Of a stretch of 64,000 nt of DNA, positions 54,590 to 64,000 are shown one piece after another. How positions within the stretch are numbered: position 1 is the stretch's first letter; each line of letters begins with the position of its first letter. The stretch is taken from NCBI GenBank assembly GCA_020638995.1, contig JACKHM010000002.1, positions 1,364,001 to 1,428,000 of the forward strand, read 5' to 3'. The notes under the pieces were generated by a model, which was not told where the DNA came from, did not search any database, and was given only the letters and a program-made list of their open reading frames with translations. A program made the position numbers and the translations under genes. This DNA comes from Planctomycetaceae bacterium. Its GTDB lineage: Bacteria > Planctomycetota > Planctomycetia > Pirellulales > Pirellulaceae.

Positions 54590-57238
54590 TTGTCCGCCCC
54601 GTCGACGAAAACAGTTTACCGCAAGGATTATACGCCGCCCACTTATTGGATCGACCGTGTCGAGCTCGAGTTCGATCTGGAACCGACCGAGACTGTCGTT
54701 GCGGCCAAACTATTCGTGAGGCGAAACGACCAGCAAGACGACCGACGACTGACGCTGGATGGCGAAAAGCTTTCGCTACAGTCGATCCGTGTAGATGGTG
54801 TGTTGTTAACAGCCGATCAGTACGAGTTGACCGAGGACGCGCTCGTGGTGGATGGCTTGCCCGATCAGTGCGTCGTCGAAACTAGCGTGATTATCAATCC
54901 GTCCGCGAACAAAGCATTGTCAGGGCTGTATCGAACCAGCGGCAACTTTTGCACACAGTGCGAAGCCCAAGGGTTCCGCCGCATCACTTTCTTTCCCGAC
55001 CGACCGGACGTTATGAGCCAATACCGCGTGACGATCCGCGGTGACCGAACGATGTGTCCAATCATGCTGTCGAACGGCAATCGGATCTCGCAGCGCGAAC
55101 TTGACGGCGGACGGCACGAGGTTGTTTGGGTGGACCCGCACCCAAAACCGAGTTACCTGTTCGCACTCGTAGCGGGTGATTTGAGGTGCCATCAGGGAAG
55201 CTTCACAACAGCAAGCGGTCGCAAGGTGGCTTTAGAAATCTGGGTAGAAGAGCGCAATTTGAACCAATGCGAGCACGCCTTGGCTTCTTTGCAGAAGTCG
55301 ATGCGTTGGGACGAGGAGGTCTTTGGGCTAGAGTACGATCTGGATATCTATATGATCGTCGCGGTCGACGATTTCAACATGGGTGCGATGGAAAACAAAG
55401 GGCTAAATGTTTTCAATTCCCAGTTCGTGTTGGCCGCCTCCGAAACGGCAACGGACGACGATTTCTTGCGTGTCGAAGCCGTTATCGCTCACGAGTACTT
55501 TCACAACTGGACCGGAAATCGAGTCACGTGTCGCGACTGGTTTCAGCTGACGTTGAAAGAAGGCTTGACGGTTTTTCGGGACCAGCAGTTCACCATCGAT
55601 CAAACGTCCGCGGCTGTAAAACGCATCGACGACGTCGTATCACTTCGCGGGCGCCAGTTCGCCGAAGACAGCGGACCGATGGCGCACCCGATTCGTCCCG
55701 AGTCCTACATCGCCATGGACAATTTCTATACGGCGACTGTCTACGACAAGGGTGCAGAGATCATTCGCATGTACCACACCCGACTAGGAGCCGCCGGCTT
55801 TCGGCGGGGGATGGATCTGTACTTTCAACGCCACGACAACAGCGCTGTTACGTGCGACGATTTTCGTGCTGCGATGGCTGACGCAAACGATGTCGACTTT
55901 TCGTTGATGGATCGCTGGTACTCGCAGCCCGGTACACCTGAAGTCGCTGTCACCGAGACCTGGGACGACGCATCTGGAAAGTACACGCTCGAATTCTCGC
56001 AGACGTATCCTCCTTTGCCTGATTCGATCCCTGGTGCTGCGAATCGCAAGCCGGTACCGATTCCCATCCGCGCGGCGCTGTTGGACCCTGTCGGAACGCA
56101 GTTGCCGTTGCAGTTGGATACCGGGTCATCAGAGGGTCGAACCGAGCAACTGCTGATGCTGGAAGAAGCTCAGCAAAAGTGGACATTCGTGGGACTGTCC
56201 GAGCGTCCCACCGCTTCTGTGCTTCGAGGCTTTTCGGCACCGGTGCGATTAAAGATGTCGCGTGACGATCGCCAACTGGCATTCTTGATGTCACATGACA
56301 ACGACACGTTTAATCGGTGGGACGCCGGGCAAACGCTGGCGCTTCGATTGCTTACTGCGCACGCAGGCAGCACGGATGTTGCCGATGGCGAAGTACTCGA
56401 GTTGTATTTGGACGCAATCGGGAGACAGATGCATGACGAATCACTAGACGGTTCCTATCGATCCCTGTTGTTAACCCTGCCATCGGAAGCGACGATCGCT
56501 CAGGAGATGTCTGTCGTCGACCCGGCAGCAATCCACGAGGCTCGAATCAACTTGCGTCGTCGAGTCGTTGCCGCTCATGCCGATTGGTTCCGCGCGACCT
56601 ACGCCGCTCTAACGGAAAGTGGAGCCTATCGCAACGACCAGCGAAGCATTGATGCCCGCCGATTGAAGAACACAACGCTCGCTTATTTGACGATCGACGG
56701 CGACGGCGAATCGCTTGAACTTGCGGCCCGGCAATTCGCGACGTCGGATAACATGACTGACAAAGTTGCGGCACTCCGCGCACTTACAAACCATCCGGGA
56801 CCGCAATGCGAAGCCGCATTGCAAGATTTCTATGGCGAGTATCACACGATGCCATTAGTGCTGGACAAGTGGTTTGCTGCACAAGCTTCTGCCGATGCCG
56901 AAAGCACACTCGAACGAGTCATTGCTCTGACGAGGCACGCAGACTTCACGGTTAGTACTCCCAATCGAGTTCGCGCTTTGATAGGCAACTATGCGATCAA
57001 TCACGCCAGATTTCACCAAAGCGACGGTGGGGGTTACAGACTTTTGTCAGACTTTGTGATCAAGATCGACCAGGACAATCCGCAACTAGCCTCGCGACTG
57101 GTGTCCCGGCTGAACGACTATCGCCGGTTTGAAGCAGTTCGCCAAAGCCTGATGCGGAGCGAATTAGAACGCATTGCGGCGGTCACTTCTCTGTCTAAAG
57201 ATGTCCGAGAAATCGTTGAACGCGCTCTGGAGTTCTAA
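54590..57238 (+). CDS. pepN: Aminopeptidase N
   Basis: An M1-family zinc aminopeptidase of about 882 residues. Substrate-binding GAMENKGLN, zinc site HEYFHNW (around residue 301) with the later Glu in LKEGLTVFRD are intact. It trims N-terminal residues from peptides in the cytoplasm. No ATG opens the frame; TTG 54590 gives MSAPSTKTVYRKDY, which lines up with the E. coli enzyme, while TTG 54542 would add 16 residues. Start is therefore uncertain. Confidence 0.94.
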   Translation: MSAPSTKTVYRKDYTPPTYWIDRVELEFDLEPTETVVAAKLFVRRNDQQDDRRLTLDGEKLSLQSIRVDGVLLTADQYELTEDALVVDGLPDQCVVETSVIINPSANKALSGLYRTSGNFCTQCEAQGFRRITFFPDRPDVMSQYRVTIRGDRTMCPIMLSNGNRISQRELDGGRHEVVWVDPHPKPSYLFALVAGDLRCHQGSFTTASGRKVALEIWVEERNLNQCEHALASLQKSMRWDEEVFGLEYDLDIYMIVAVDDFNMGAMENKGLNVFNSQFVLAASETATDDDFLRVEAVIAHEYFHNWTGNRVTCRDWFQLTLKEGLTVFRDQQFTIDQTSAAVKRIDDVVSLRGRQFAEDSGPMAHPIRPESYIAMDNFYTATVYDKGAEIIRMYHTRLGAAGFRRGMDLYFQRHDNSAVTCDDFRAAMADANDVDFSLMDRWYSQPGTPEVAVTETWDDASGKYTLEFSQTYPPLPDSIPGAANRKPVPIPIRAALLDPVGTQLPLQLDTGSSEGRTEQLLMLEEAQQKWTFVGLSERPTASVLRGFSAPVRLKMSRDDRQLAFLMSHDNDTFNRWDAGQTLALRLLTAHAGSTDVADGEVLELYLDAIGRQMHDESLDGSYRSLLLTLPSEATIAQEMSVVDPAAIHEARINLRRRVVAAHADWFRATYAALTESGAYRNDQRSIDARRLKNTTLAYLTIDGDGESLELAARQFATSDNMTDKVAALRALTNHPGPQCEAALQDFYGEYHTMPLVLDKWFAAQASADAESTLERVIALTRHADFTVSTPNRVRALIGNYAINHARFHQSDGGGYRLLSDFVIKIDQDNPQLASRLVSRLNDYRRFEAVRQSLMRSELERIAAVTSLSKDVREIVERALEF

Positions 57239-57283
57239 GGCGCTGGCTCGGATTCCGATTCACCATCTGTTACGTGCAACAAC

Positions 57284-58240
57284 ATGCCAATCCAATGGTT
57301 CCCGGGCCACATGCACAAAGCTCGCCTCGAGATGCAGGCCGTGCTGCCCAAAATCCATGTGATCATCGAAGTGCTCGACGCGAGGATTCCCTACTCGAGC
57401 GAGAATCCGATGCTTGCCGAATTGCTGGGTGACAAACCTTGTTTGAAAGTCCTAACAAAGAGCGACCTTGCGGATGAGTCGCAAACGGATGTTTGGCGAA
57501 GTCATTTCGAGGAAACCGCTTTCACGCGAGCCGCGGCTGTCACCAAAGAAGATGTTCCCACAATCCGACAACTGAGATCGTTGGTAGCGAGCATGGTGCC
57601 AAACCGTGCGGGCAAATCGATTAACGCCATGATTGCCGGGATTCCGAACGTCGGAAAATCGACGATCATCAATTTTCTTGCGGGAAAAAAGATCGCCAAG
57701 ACAGGGAACACACCTGCCGTCACAAAGCAGCAACAGCGAGTTAGCATCGGTGATGGCATAACGCTTCTCGATACGCCCGGCGTCCTCTGGCCGAATGTAC
57801 ACAACGTGAACAGCGGCTATCGTCTGGCCTTGATCGGCACCATCAAAGAAACCGCTATGGACTATGCCGAGGTCGGTTTTTTTGCCGCACGTGCGATACT
57901 CGAACAATGGCCGGAAAGGCTCGTGGAGCGTTACGGCTTGGACTCGATTCCGACTACGGATTTGGAAGCGATCGAGGCAATTGGACATCGTCGAGGTTGC
58001 CTCGGAAAAAGCGGAGTCATCGACATTGATCGCGCGAGCCGAATTCTCGTTACAGAAATTCGTTCTGGTGGACTGGGTCGATTGACCTTCGAAACTCCCG
58101 CGACGATGAAACAAGAGAAAGTCCAAACGGAGGCGGCAATTGCTCAAAAGGAAGAAACGACTCGCCAGAGAAAACAACAACGAAAGCAGAAGTTTCGCGA
58201 CCAGCAACGCACGAAAAAAATCTCTCGTGACATGGAGTGA
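57284..58240 (+). CDS. ylqF: Ribosome biogenesis GTPase YlqF/RbgA
   Basis: A 318-residue circularly permuted GTPase: G4 TKSD comes first, then G1 GIPNVGKSTIIN and G3 DTPG. N-terminus PIQWFPGHMHKARLEM is the family hallmark. It matures the 50S subunit. The Lys/Gln/Arg-rich tail is likely RNA-binding. 45 bp after pepN. Confidence 0.94.
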   Translation: MPIQWFPGHMHKARLEMQAVLPKIHVIIEVLDARIPYSSENPMLAELLGDKPCLKVLTKSDLADESQTDVWRSHFEETAFTRAAAVTKEDVPTIRQLRSLVASMVPNRAGKSINAMIAGIPNVGKSTIINFLAGKKIAKTGNTPAVTKQQQRVSIGDGITLLDTPGVLWPNVHNVNSGYRLALIGTIKETAMDYAEVGFFAARAILEQWPERLVERYGLDSIPTTDLEAIEAIGHRRGCLGKSGVIDIDRASRILVTEIRSGGLGRLTFETPATMKQEKVQTEAAIAQKEETTRQRKQQRKQKFRDQQRTKKISRDME

Positions 58241-58257
58241 TGTCGCATTTAGAGGTT

Positions 58258-58344
58258 CTAACAAAACTGGGACAGGCACCCTCGGGAGACTGGTTTTTCC
58301 AGGACAATACCCGACGTTCCGGGAGCCAGTCCCCGTTTTGTTAG
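58258..58344. repeat. 87-bp palindromic repeat (20-bp arms)
   Basis: Arms 58258-58277 and 58325-58344 pair as CTAACAAAAC(T/G)GGGAC(A/T)GGC with two mismatches. The element lies just after ylqF and before the end of the convergent unknown gene. It looks like a REP-type extragenic palindrome and could also end transcription of both genes. Confidence 0.75.
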
Positions 58345-58350
58345 GAGTTG

Positions 58351-59265
58351 TTAGTCTGTCTGGAAGGAATTCGGTCTCGGCCGAAGCAGCCACACGCCGC
58401 CAGCTTGAACATACTCAATGACCGACTGCAAAGTCATCTTGTCGTTCTGCCGCGTCAGGCAGTTGTGATAGAAGACATTTCTGGAGACCTTTAGACGACG
58501 AAGGCGGACAATCTGTGCGGCATCAACGATGTAATACAGGCGGTGCTTGGGTAGCGCCGGAGTGAACGTGACGCTTGCTTGCTGAGTACCTGCCGGCCTG
58601 ACTTCAACCATCAATTCTGCTTCCACGTTGAAGTACTTGCTGACGACGGCATGTCGCTCGTCACCTTCTGCTGTTCTGAATTCGTCCAGGAAGCCCGCGG
58701 GGATAGCGATTAGTTCCTCGTCCTCGGAAATAGCCGCTGCTGAATTCGCTGCGGCTTGCTTTCGTTCCAACTCTCGCTTTCGTTCCAGCGTCAGATGCAC
58801 ATCCATTGCCTCGACAAGCCGCCTAAACTGATTCTCAGCAGGCGAAACACGAGTGTTGATCGGATTGTGGTTTCCTTTCTTCTGTTGCAATTCACGCATG
58901 GCACGGCGGCGAGACGAATCATCCTCGCTTTGTCGGACGCGGCGTTCCCATTCGGCTTTTTTTCGATTGAATCCACTCTGAGCCTGCTTGATCTGTTTGG
59001 CTGCTTCTTCGGTCGCGCCCTGCGCAAAAAGCCTTCCAGCCGCATGCACAAGAGCACGCTCGTCGGTTAACGGAATTGATTCTTGACGCAGTGTTCCAGA
59101 ACTTTCTACCGTGACCCACACCTTAAAGTGGATGCTCTGAATCGCGGTCGTCAGATTCATAAACGCCCCCTCATCAACCAGGGCGACGGCGGGCGCCATC
59201 TCCGCTGTCTCTTGCGAATCGGATTGGTCCGTGGGATGACGACCAGTGGGTTCGAGTGGAGTCAC
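58351..59265 (-). CDS. Hypothetical protein with charged helical centre
   Basis: A 304-residue soluble protein with no recognised domain. Residues ~35-100 look beta/alpha (TAIQSIHFKVWVTVESSGTL), the centre (~90-180) is a highly charged helix (EAAKQIKQAQSGFNRKKAEW, RKRELERKQAAANSAAA), and the C-terminal ~110 residues form a beta-rich domain (AELMVEVRPAG, LRRLKVSRNVFYHNCL). The true start may be a later ATG (MNLTTAIQSI, ~35 codons in). Alone in the - strand; converges on ylqF. Confidence 0.7.
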   Translation of the reverse strand: MTPLEPTGRHPTDQSDSQETAEMAPAVALVDEGAFMNLTTAIQSIHFKVWVTVESSGTLRQESIPLTDERALVHAAGRLFAQGATEEAAKQIKQAQSGFNRKKAEWERRVRQSEDDSSRRRAMRELQQKKGNHNPINTRVSPAENQFRRLVEAMDVHLTLERKRELERKQAAANSAAAISEDEELIAIPAGFLDEFRTAEGDERHAVVSKYFNVEAELMVEVRPAGTQQASVTFTPALPKHRLYYIVDAAQIVRLRRLKVSRNVFYHNCLTRQNDKMTLQSVIEYVQAGGVWLLRPRPNSFQTD

Positions 59266-59474
59266 GAGAAGAGCTTTCCGAGCGTGCCCGAGCAGGCGAT
59301 CATGAAGGGCGCGATGAACATCGATCGATCTGACTGAGGTTTGTTCCGGATTATGCGAACCGCAACCGTGCTTGTCAATTCTTTACCATAGCGATTCAAT
59401 TACTCCACACCTTGCTTTTTGATGACCACTTCCTGTGGGTTTGGATACACCGTCTGGGATCCTCCGAATCAAAG

Positions 59475-59502
59475 AGTTTTGCGCCGTGAGTTTTGCGCCG
59501 TG
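59475..59502. repeat. 14-bp tandem duplication
   Basis: GAGTTTTGCGCCGT is repeated twice without gap. May be replication slippage. Confidence 0.7.
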
Positions 59503-59518
59503 CAGATCTAATTCACCT

Positions 59519-59785
59519 TCACAGCGTCACTCTCCACCGCCCCGGCAGTGACAGAACGACAACAGATCGTCGTGTGTCCGGATAGCGTGTCTGGACCATC
59601 GCAAGGACATCGCTTTCGAATGTTTCGACTTGCTCTCGTCGTTTTCTGCGGACTGCCTCATCGTTCGACTGGTCGGATGATGGCGGGTTGGAATTGAATC
59701 CCTCCGATAACGAATATTTGAAGTCCAGGAAGAGGGAGCTACGAGTTCGATGACAGTCGAACAGCTCGTAACTGCAAAAAACCAC
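59519..59785 (-). CDS. Possible small protein
   Basis: An 88-codon frame from GTG 59785. The second half (DEAVRRKRREQVETFESDVLAMVQTRYPDTRRSVVVLSLPG read in pieces) has helix and strand patterns like a real protein, but the N-terminus is poor and no clear ribosome site is present. Could be a remnant. Confidence 0.3.
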   Translation of the reverse strand: MVFCSYELFDCHRTRSSLFLDFKYSLSEGFNSNPPSSDQSNDEAVRRKRREQVETFESDVLAMVQTRYPDTRRSVVVLSLPGRWRVTL

Positions 59786-59954
59786 ACCGATAGGGACAAG
59801 TGAAGCTGATGTCGGGTATATTGATTCAACGAAACTGATCTCGATTCTTCCCGAGGAACACGATGTCGACTGTTGGAAGCAGTCGCGAATTCAAGTTTGC
59901 GACACGTTCAACCAGCTTTTCGCGTCCGGTCGACAAATCGCCCGGAGGATCTAC

Positions 59955-62900
59955 GTGGATATAGATCGTGACGCACTGTTCGGATGCTTAGCAGTACAAG
60001 CAGGTAAGGTAACTGCGGTTCACGTCGCGGAAACGAGTGCGGAAGTCGCGCGGACCTCTAATACTTCACTAGCAGACTTGTTAGTGAAAAAGGGGTTAAT
60101 CAGCGAGTTGGATCGCACAGAACTTGACCGGCAAGTCCAGGACCAACTCGCGGCCCCAGAATTCGCGCCCGGGGAAACTCGCGATTTCGCTCCGCCATCG
60201 ACACCGGAAAGCGGTACGCTTGAGGACGTACAAACTGATCACCCCGTCGAGACGATCGATTTAGGCCTGCCGGCCGCAGTGCCACCGGGTTCGGAAGTGC
60301 AGACGATCGATCGACTCTCTGAAACAATCGACTCCAGCTTTGTGGGACGAGCGTTCGGCAGTTCGGCATCGTCACCGAGCGGCAGCGTACCGCCACAGTT
60401 TGCCAAAACCATCGATGGCGACTCGGCCCACACAATTGCAGCCGGCGCACCGCCGGATCGTGCGACCAGCATTTACCAACGGGAAAACCGATCGCGATAC
60501 TCGTTCACGCGTGTCCAGGGAGAAGGTGGGCTGGGGCAGGTTTGGCTCGCGACGGACCTGACGTTGAACCGCCAAATTGCAATCAAAAGTATTCGGCCCG
60601 GCAGAGAAGATTCGCAAACGCGATGGCGATTGATCCGCGAGGCACAGATTACCGGTCAACTGGAACATCCGAATATCATCCCCATCTATGAGCTGCAACA
60701 ATCGGATGAGTTCGGCCAACCTTACTATACGATGCGATTTCTTCGAGGTAAGACACTTGAGGATGAGATTCGGCGGTACCAGAAACATCGCAAGCAGGGC
60801 ACGATTGATCCGCTTGAACTGCCGCGGCTTCTAAACATTTGTATTGATATCTGTAACGCCATCGCCTACGCCGGTTCGCACGGAGTCATCCACCGCGATT
60901 TGAAGCCACAGAACGTGATGTTGGGGGATTTTGGCGAAGTGATTGTCCTCGATTGGGGACTTGCCAAACAATTCGGAGAAGCTGATCGGGATCATCGTCC
61001 CGTTTCCGTTACCGAAGTAGATGATTCGCAACGGACGATCCAGGGACGTATCGTAGGATCTCCGGCTTTCATGGCACCGGAACAGGCCCGAGGCGAGCAT
61101 GATCTCGCCGACCACCGTACCGATGTCTATGGACTTGGTGCCATCCTGTTCAATGTTCTGACTGGCAAGGCACCACATCGTGGCGAGAAGTCGGGAAATA
61201 GCGGGCGCGACACGTTGAATTTACTGGATCGAATTTCTAAGGGCGAAACACCGCGGACCCGCGGTATCGATCCGTCGATTCCCATTGCACTCGACGCAAT
61301 TTGCGCCCACGCCATGGCGCAAAAACAATCAGACCGATACCAAAACGCTGGGGATTTGGCACGCGATCTTCAACGCTGGTTGGCAGACGAGCCAGTCTCC
61401 GTCTATACAGAGCCTTGGCGTCAACAGTTAGCAAGATGGTTTCGCCGTCATCGCGTTTGGGCACAGTCCATCGGCACGGCGTTACTGATACTTTCACTCG
61501 GTTTGACGATTGCGACGGTGCTGGTCGAAAGCGCCCGGCGGCGAGAGCGGGCGGCTCGCGAAACAACTCAGTTGGCGCTCGACGCCGAACAAGAAGCCCT
61601 GGCCGAGGCGCGGCTGGCAAAAGCGGAGGCCACTCGGCGTTTTCGACAAGCGCGTCGTGCCGTCGATCAATCCTTCACCGGCATCAGCGATGGTCTGCTT
61701 AACTATCCGGGCGTGCAGGAACTCCGCACGCGACTACTCCGGGATGCGGCCGCTCACTACGAGGAATTCGTCGAGGAACGCACGGACGACCCGGAGCTGC
61801 GTATTGAATTTGCGATGGCGCTACTCAGGCTCGGCGACGTGCATCGCCTGCTGGCTGAATTCGATGCATCCAGAGAAGCGTATGAACGAGCTCAAATCGT
61901 TTTTGACGAGTTGAGAACGATCGACTCGGAGAGGGAAGAAGTTGAATTCGCCTCGATACAAGGACAAATTAAGTTAGGACTTTTGTATGTCACCGTCGCG
62001 ACCATGCCAGACACGGTCGACGCATTAAGTTCACACCAACAGGCCGAGAAAGCATATAACTCTGCGAACGACGGCCTTCAAAAACTGCTATCGCAAGAGC
62101 CGCAACGCGTTGACTATCGTCGTTTGGAGGCACAGCTACTTGCAAACCGTGGCGTGTTGCTCAGCCGCATGTCTCGCTTCGATGAGGCAACCGAAGCTTA
62201 TTCTCAAGCGAGCCAAAGATTCGCAAGTCTTGCCGAGAAAACGCAACTGAACCAAGACAAAGAGGAACTGGCCAAAGTTCAGATTTCCTTCGGCGAGTTA
62301 CTGTTACAGACGGCTGAAACTGACAAAGCACTGACGGAATTGAGGCAGGCAATCCAGGTTTATGAGCAACTCGTCGCTAGCGATGAGAACGAGCCGCGAT
62401 ATTTGCAGGGCCTTGCCGATGCTCGTTTGACACTCGCCAATACGATGCAAACGATGGGGCAATCCAGTGAGTCGGCACCGCTCTATCTGGCGTCGATTGA
62501 TGACTACGTGGCATTAGTCCGCAGTCGTCCCGATGTGCCAGCGTATCATGCGCACCTCGCTACAGCGCACCTGGATCTGGCGCAAGTGCTCTCGCGTCTC
62601 GGACAGAACGAGGAGGCCAAGCAACATGCCGAAGTCGGACTGAGCATCACGATGGATCTTGTGGATGGCAACTCGGACACTGTGGAGTATTTCGTTAGAG
62701 AGGTTTATGCCCTTTTGACTTTAGGTCAAGTATTGCGTGAGTTGAACGAGTTGGCTCTCGCTGAAACCGCGTTTTACAAAGGACTTGAGAAGACCGAAAC
62801 CCTTCTCAATCATTTCCCAGACGACCCTCACTACTACCGACTAAGGGGACAGAGCTACAACGGTTTGGGAATCCTAAAGATGCTGTCTCAAGATGGCGAC

Positions 62901-63521
62901 GCAGCGCAGCAATCCTTAGCCGACGCGCAAAGCGACTTTGAGAAAGCGATTCAACTCGCGCCAGAGGACGATTTCAGCCACGATGGATTGGCCTGGGCGC
63001 GAACTTATCTCGGCGATGCACTTCGTCAGCTTGGCCGCTCGGACGAAGCAAACTCCTTCTACCGTCTGGCCCTGGAAGAGCGCGAGTCACGGCAACTAAG
63101 TGATGAACATCAGTACCGACTGGCGTCGCTGCTGTTGCTGTGTCCGGACGACACAATCCGTGACGCGAGTCGCGGGCTGGATATAGCCACCAAGCTGTCC
63201 GACGAACATTCAACGCGATCTGAATACCTGGAGCTTAAAGCCATAGCGTTATTTCGCCAGCAGATGTGGTCCGATTGCTTAGAGCAACTTGACCGAGCGG
63301 AAGTGGTGCAAATCAGCCACAATTCAACCATCGAGTTTTGGCGAGCCATGGCTCTCTGGCGGCTAGAGAACAAGGGCGAGGCAAGGTCCGCTATTGATCG
63401 CGCCATTGCGAATATGGATAAACATGCCCCCGGCAACTACAAACTTTGGACAGTTCGACGCGATGCGGAAGCACTGATCACCGGCGATGCAACGAAGAAT
63501 ACAGGACCGGCGACACAATGA
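59955..63521 (+). CDS. Membrane Ser/Thr protein kinase with TPR tail
   Basis: A 1188-residue protein starting at GTG 59955, with GGAGGA six bases upstream. Residues ~1-65 are a small helical module, then a Pro/Ser/Thr-rich linker to ~180 with repeated TIDxxxxxTI units (likely phosphorylation sites). The kinase domain (~183-480) has GEGGLGQVWLA, K211, E229, H313-R-D315 and D333-W-G335, where DWG replaces the usual DFG. A TM helix lies near 508-531, followed by a coiled coil and about ten TPR repeats to the end, probably outside the cytoplasm. It may sense an envelope signal and phosphorylate cytoplasmic targets, possibly read by FHA proteins. Confidence 0.93.
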   Translation: MDIDRDALFGCLAVQAGKVTAVHVAETSAEVARTSNTSLADLLVKKGLISELDRTELDRQVQDQLAAPEFAPGETRDFAPPSTPESGTLEDVQTDHPVETIDLGLPAAVPPGSEVQTIDRLSETIDSSFVGRAFGSSASSPSGSVPPQFAKTIDGDSAHTIAAGAPPDRATSIYQRENRSRYSFTRVQGEGGLGQVWLATDLTLNRQIAIKSIRPGREDSQTRWRLIREAQITGQLEHPNIIPIYELQQSDEFGQPYYTMRFLRGKTLEDEIRRYQKHRKQGTIDPLELPRLLNICIDICNAIAYAGSHGVIHRDLKPQNVMLGDFGEVIVLDWGLAKQFGEADRDHRPVSVTEVDDSQRTIQGRIVGSPAFMAPEQARGEHDLADHRTDVYGLGAILFNVLTGKAPHRGEKSGNSGRDTLNLLDRISKGETPRTRGIDPSIPIALDAICAHAMAQKQSDRYQNAGDLARDLQRWLADEPVSVYTEPWRQQLARWFRRHRVWAQSIGTALLILSLGLTIATVLVESARRRERAARETTQLALDAEQEALAEARLAKAEATRRFRQARRAVDQSFTGISDGLLNYPGVQELRTRLLRDAAAHYEEFVEERTDDPELRIEFAMALLRLGDVHRLLAEFDASREAYERAQIVFDELRTIDSEREEVEFASIQGQIKLGLLYVTVATMPDTVDALSSHQQAEKAYNSANDGLQKLLSQEPQRVDYRRLEAQLLANRGVLLSRMSRFDEATEAYSQASQRFASLAEKTQLNQDKEELAKVQISFGELLLQTAETDKALTELRQAIQVYEQLVASDENEPRYLQGLADARLTLANTMQTMGQSSESAPLYLASIDDYVALVRSRPDVPAYHAHLATAHLDLAQVLSRLGQNEEAKQHAEVGLSITMDLVDGNSDTVEYFVREVYALLTLGQVLRELNELALAETAFYKGLEKTETLLNHFPDDPHYYRLRGQSYNGLGILKMLSQDGDAAQQSLADAQSDFEKAIQLAPEDDFSHDGLAWARTYLGDALRQLGRSDEANSFYRLALEERESRQLSDEHQYRLASLLLLCPDDTIRDASRGLDIATKLSDEHSTRSEYLELKAIALFRQQMWSDCLEQLDRAEVVQISHNSTIEFWRAMALWRLENKGEARSAIDRAIANMDKHAPGNYKLWTVRRDAEALITGDATKNTGPATQ

Positions 63522-63575
63522 TTCACGTGCGTAGCAAGGACAGATGCAATCGGATCGTCTGGCAGCATAATCGCG

Positions 63576-64000
63576 TTAGTAGATGTACTCGGTTCCAAAG
63601 TAGAAGCTAATACCCGGTTGATAGACAGGGTTGATTAAGATTCGCGAATCGAGGTACTCCCGGTACTTTCTATCCGTCACATTCTCGATGCCGGCAAACA
63701 CGTTCAGCTTGTCCGTCGCTTTTGCGTAGCCGCGAATGTCAAGCGTTGTAAAACCAGCTGTGAACTGTTCGCCCAACGAAGTTGCGACGCGATCCTGGTT
63801 GTCAACGATTCGCACGAGAAACTCGACGCCCCACAATGGGTCTGTGTCTGGGTCGTGAAGGCGAATTCCGATGCGGGAGTTGAGAGGCGCGATGACCGGC
63901 ATTGGTTCCGCCGTCGATGTGCTCAGTGTCGTTCCGTCGAACGCGCTGCTCCGGGGCTGCGTGCTGGCCGGTGGAAATCCTGGGATCTGTGCAGGACTAA
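63576..64000 (-). CDS. TonB-dependent receptor, C-terminal part (cut by window edge)
   Basis: The frame is open from the stop at 63576 to the right edge, about 141 codons, without start. The end matches the last strands of a TonB-dependent outer-membrane barrel: FTTLDIRGYAKATDKLNVFAGIENVTDRKYREYLDSR and PGISFYFGTEYIY with aromatic C-terminal residue. Imports a siderophore, vitamin or glycan by family; substrate unknown. Confidence 0.85.
   Translation of the reverse strand, partial: SPAQIPGFPPASTQPRSSAFDGTTLSTSTAEPMPVIAPLNSRIGIRLHDPDTDPLWGVEFLVRIVDNQDRVATSLGEQFTAGFTTLDIRGYAKATDKLNVFAGIENVTDRKYREYLDSRILINPVYQPGISFYFGTEYIY

Larger units (their letters stand above)
59266..59954. other. Divergent intergenic region with a tandem duplication
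   Basis: Nearly 700 bp between the unknown gene and the kinase. It holds a 14-bp tandem duplication (GAGTTTTGCGCCGT twice, 59475-59502) and a possible small - strand gene at 59519-59785. Nothing else recognised. Confidence 0.45.

Overview
The window looks like a piece of a planctomycete chromosome, most likely order Pirellulales. The grounds are a DUF1501 protein with a Tat-like leader, a two-gene pyruvate:ferredoxin oxidoreductase, a short protein with the MKFRLRTLLI-type leader common in this phylum, a very large Ser/Thr kinase with a TPR tail and a DWG motif, DUF1573 and DUF4416 genes, and many genes without a strong Shine-Dalgarno site. This placement comes from gene families and style; no 16S gene is present.

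Layout. 1-2760: end of a secreted protein of unknown function (-) and a DUF1501 gene (+). 3135-7690: two-subunit 2-oxoacid:ferredoxin oxidoreductase followed by two small genes. 7698-16347 (all -): a metallophosphatase/tetraheme cytochrome lipoprotein, DUF1573, an O-antigen-ligase/TPR protein, a WecA-like transferase, DUF4416 and ProRS. 16588-24750: YhaM-type exonuclease, then an exopolysaccharide block (Wzz-like protein, methyltransferase, two paralogous FemAB/GNAT-like proteins around a YkgJ protein, WcaJ-like priming transferase). 25149-28871: DUF4256, RNase R, a small ankyrin protein. 29519-34687: complete glycine cleavage operon gcvT-gcvH-gcvPA-gcvPB with a lipoate ligase-like gene. 34881-36940: FHA protein and an ECF sigma/zinc anti-sigma pair. 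37200-40102: basic repeat protein, then rpmE-prfA-prmC. 40181-44653: degenerate GGDEF protein, acyltransferase, XerC/D recombinase, lone ExbD. 44872-48733: galactose operon galK-galE-sodium/sugar symporter. 48734-54478: accessory-looking stretch with a HEPN/membrane/TPR protein, a selenocysteine tRNA, a small membrane protein that seems to start with ATT, a SUKH-like protein, an FKBP lipoprotein and a 27-bp inverted repeat. 54590-64000: aminopeptidase N, YlqF GTPase, a second long palindromic repeat, an unknown protein, the large Ser/Thr kinase and the C-terminus of a TonB-dependent receptor.

How the parts work together. The glycine cleavage operon carries all four proteins for glycine oxidation apart from the shared L-protein, plus an enzyme that may lipoylate GcvH. 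Galactose enters by the symporter, is phosphorylated by GalK and linked to UDP-sugar metabolism by GalE, which can also feed the exopolysaccharide genes. WcaJ and WecA-like enzymes could start two different glycans on undecaprenyl phosphate, with the Wzz-like and ligase proteins acting later. The strongest candidates for new biology are the HEPN-membrane-TPR protein next to selC and the non-canonical ATT start.
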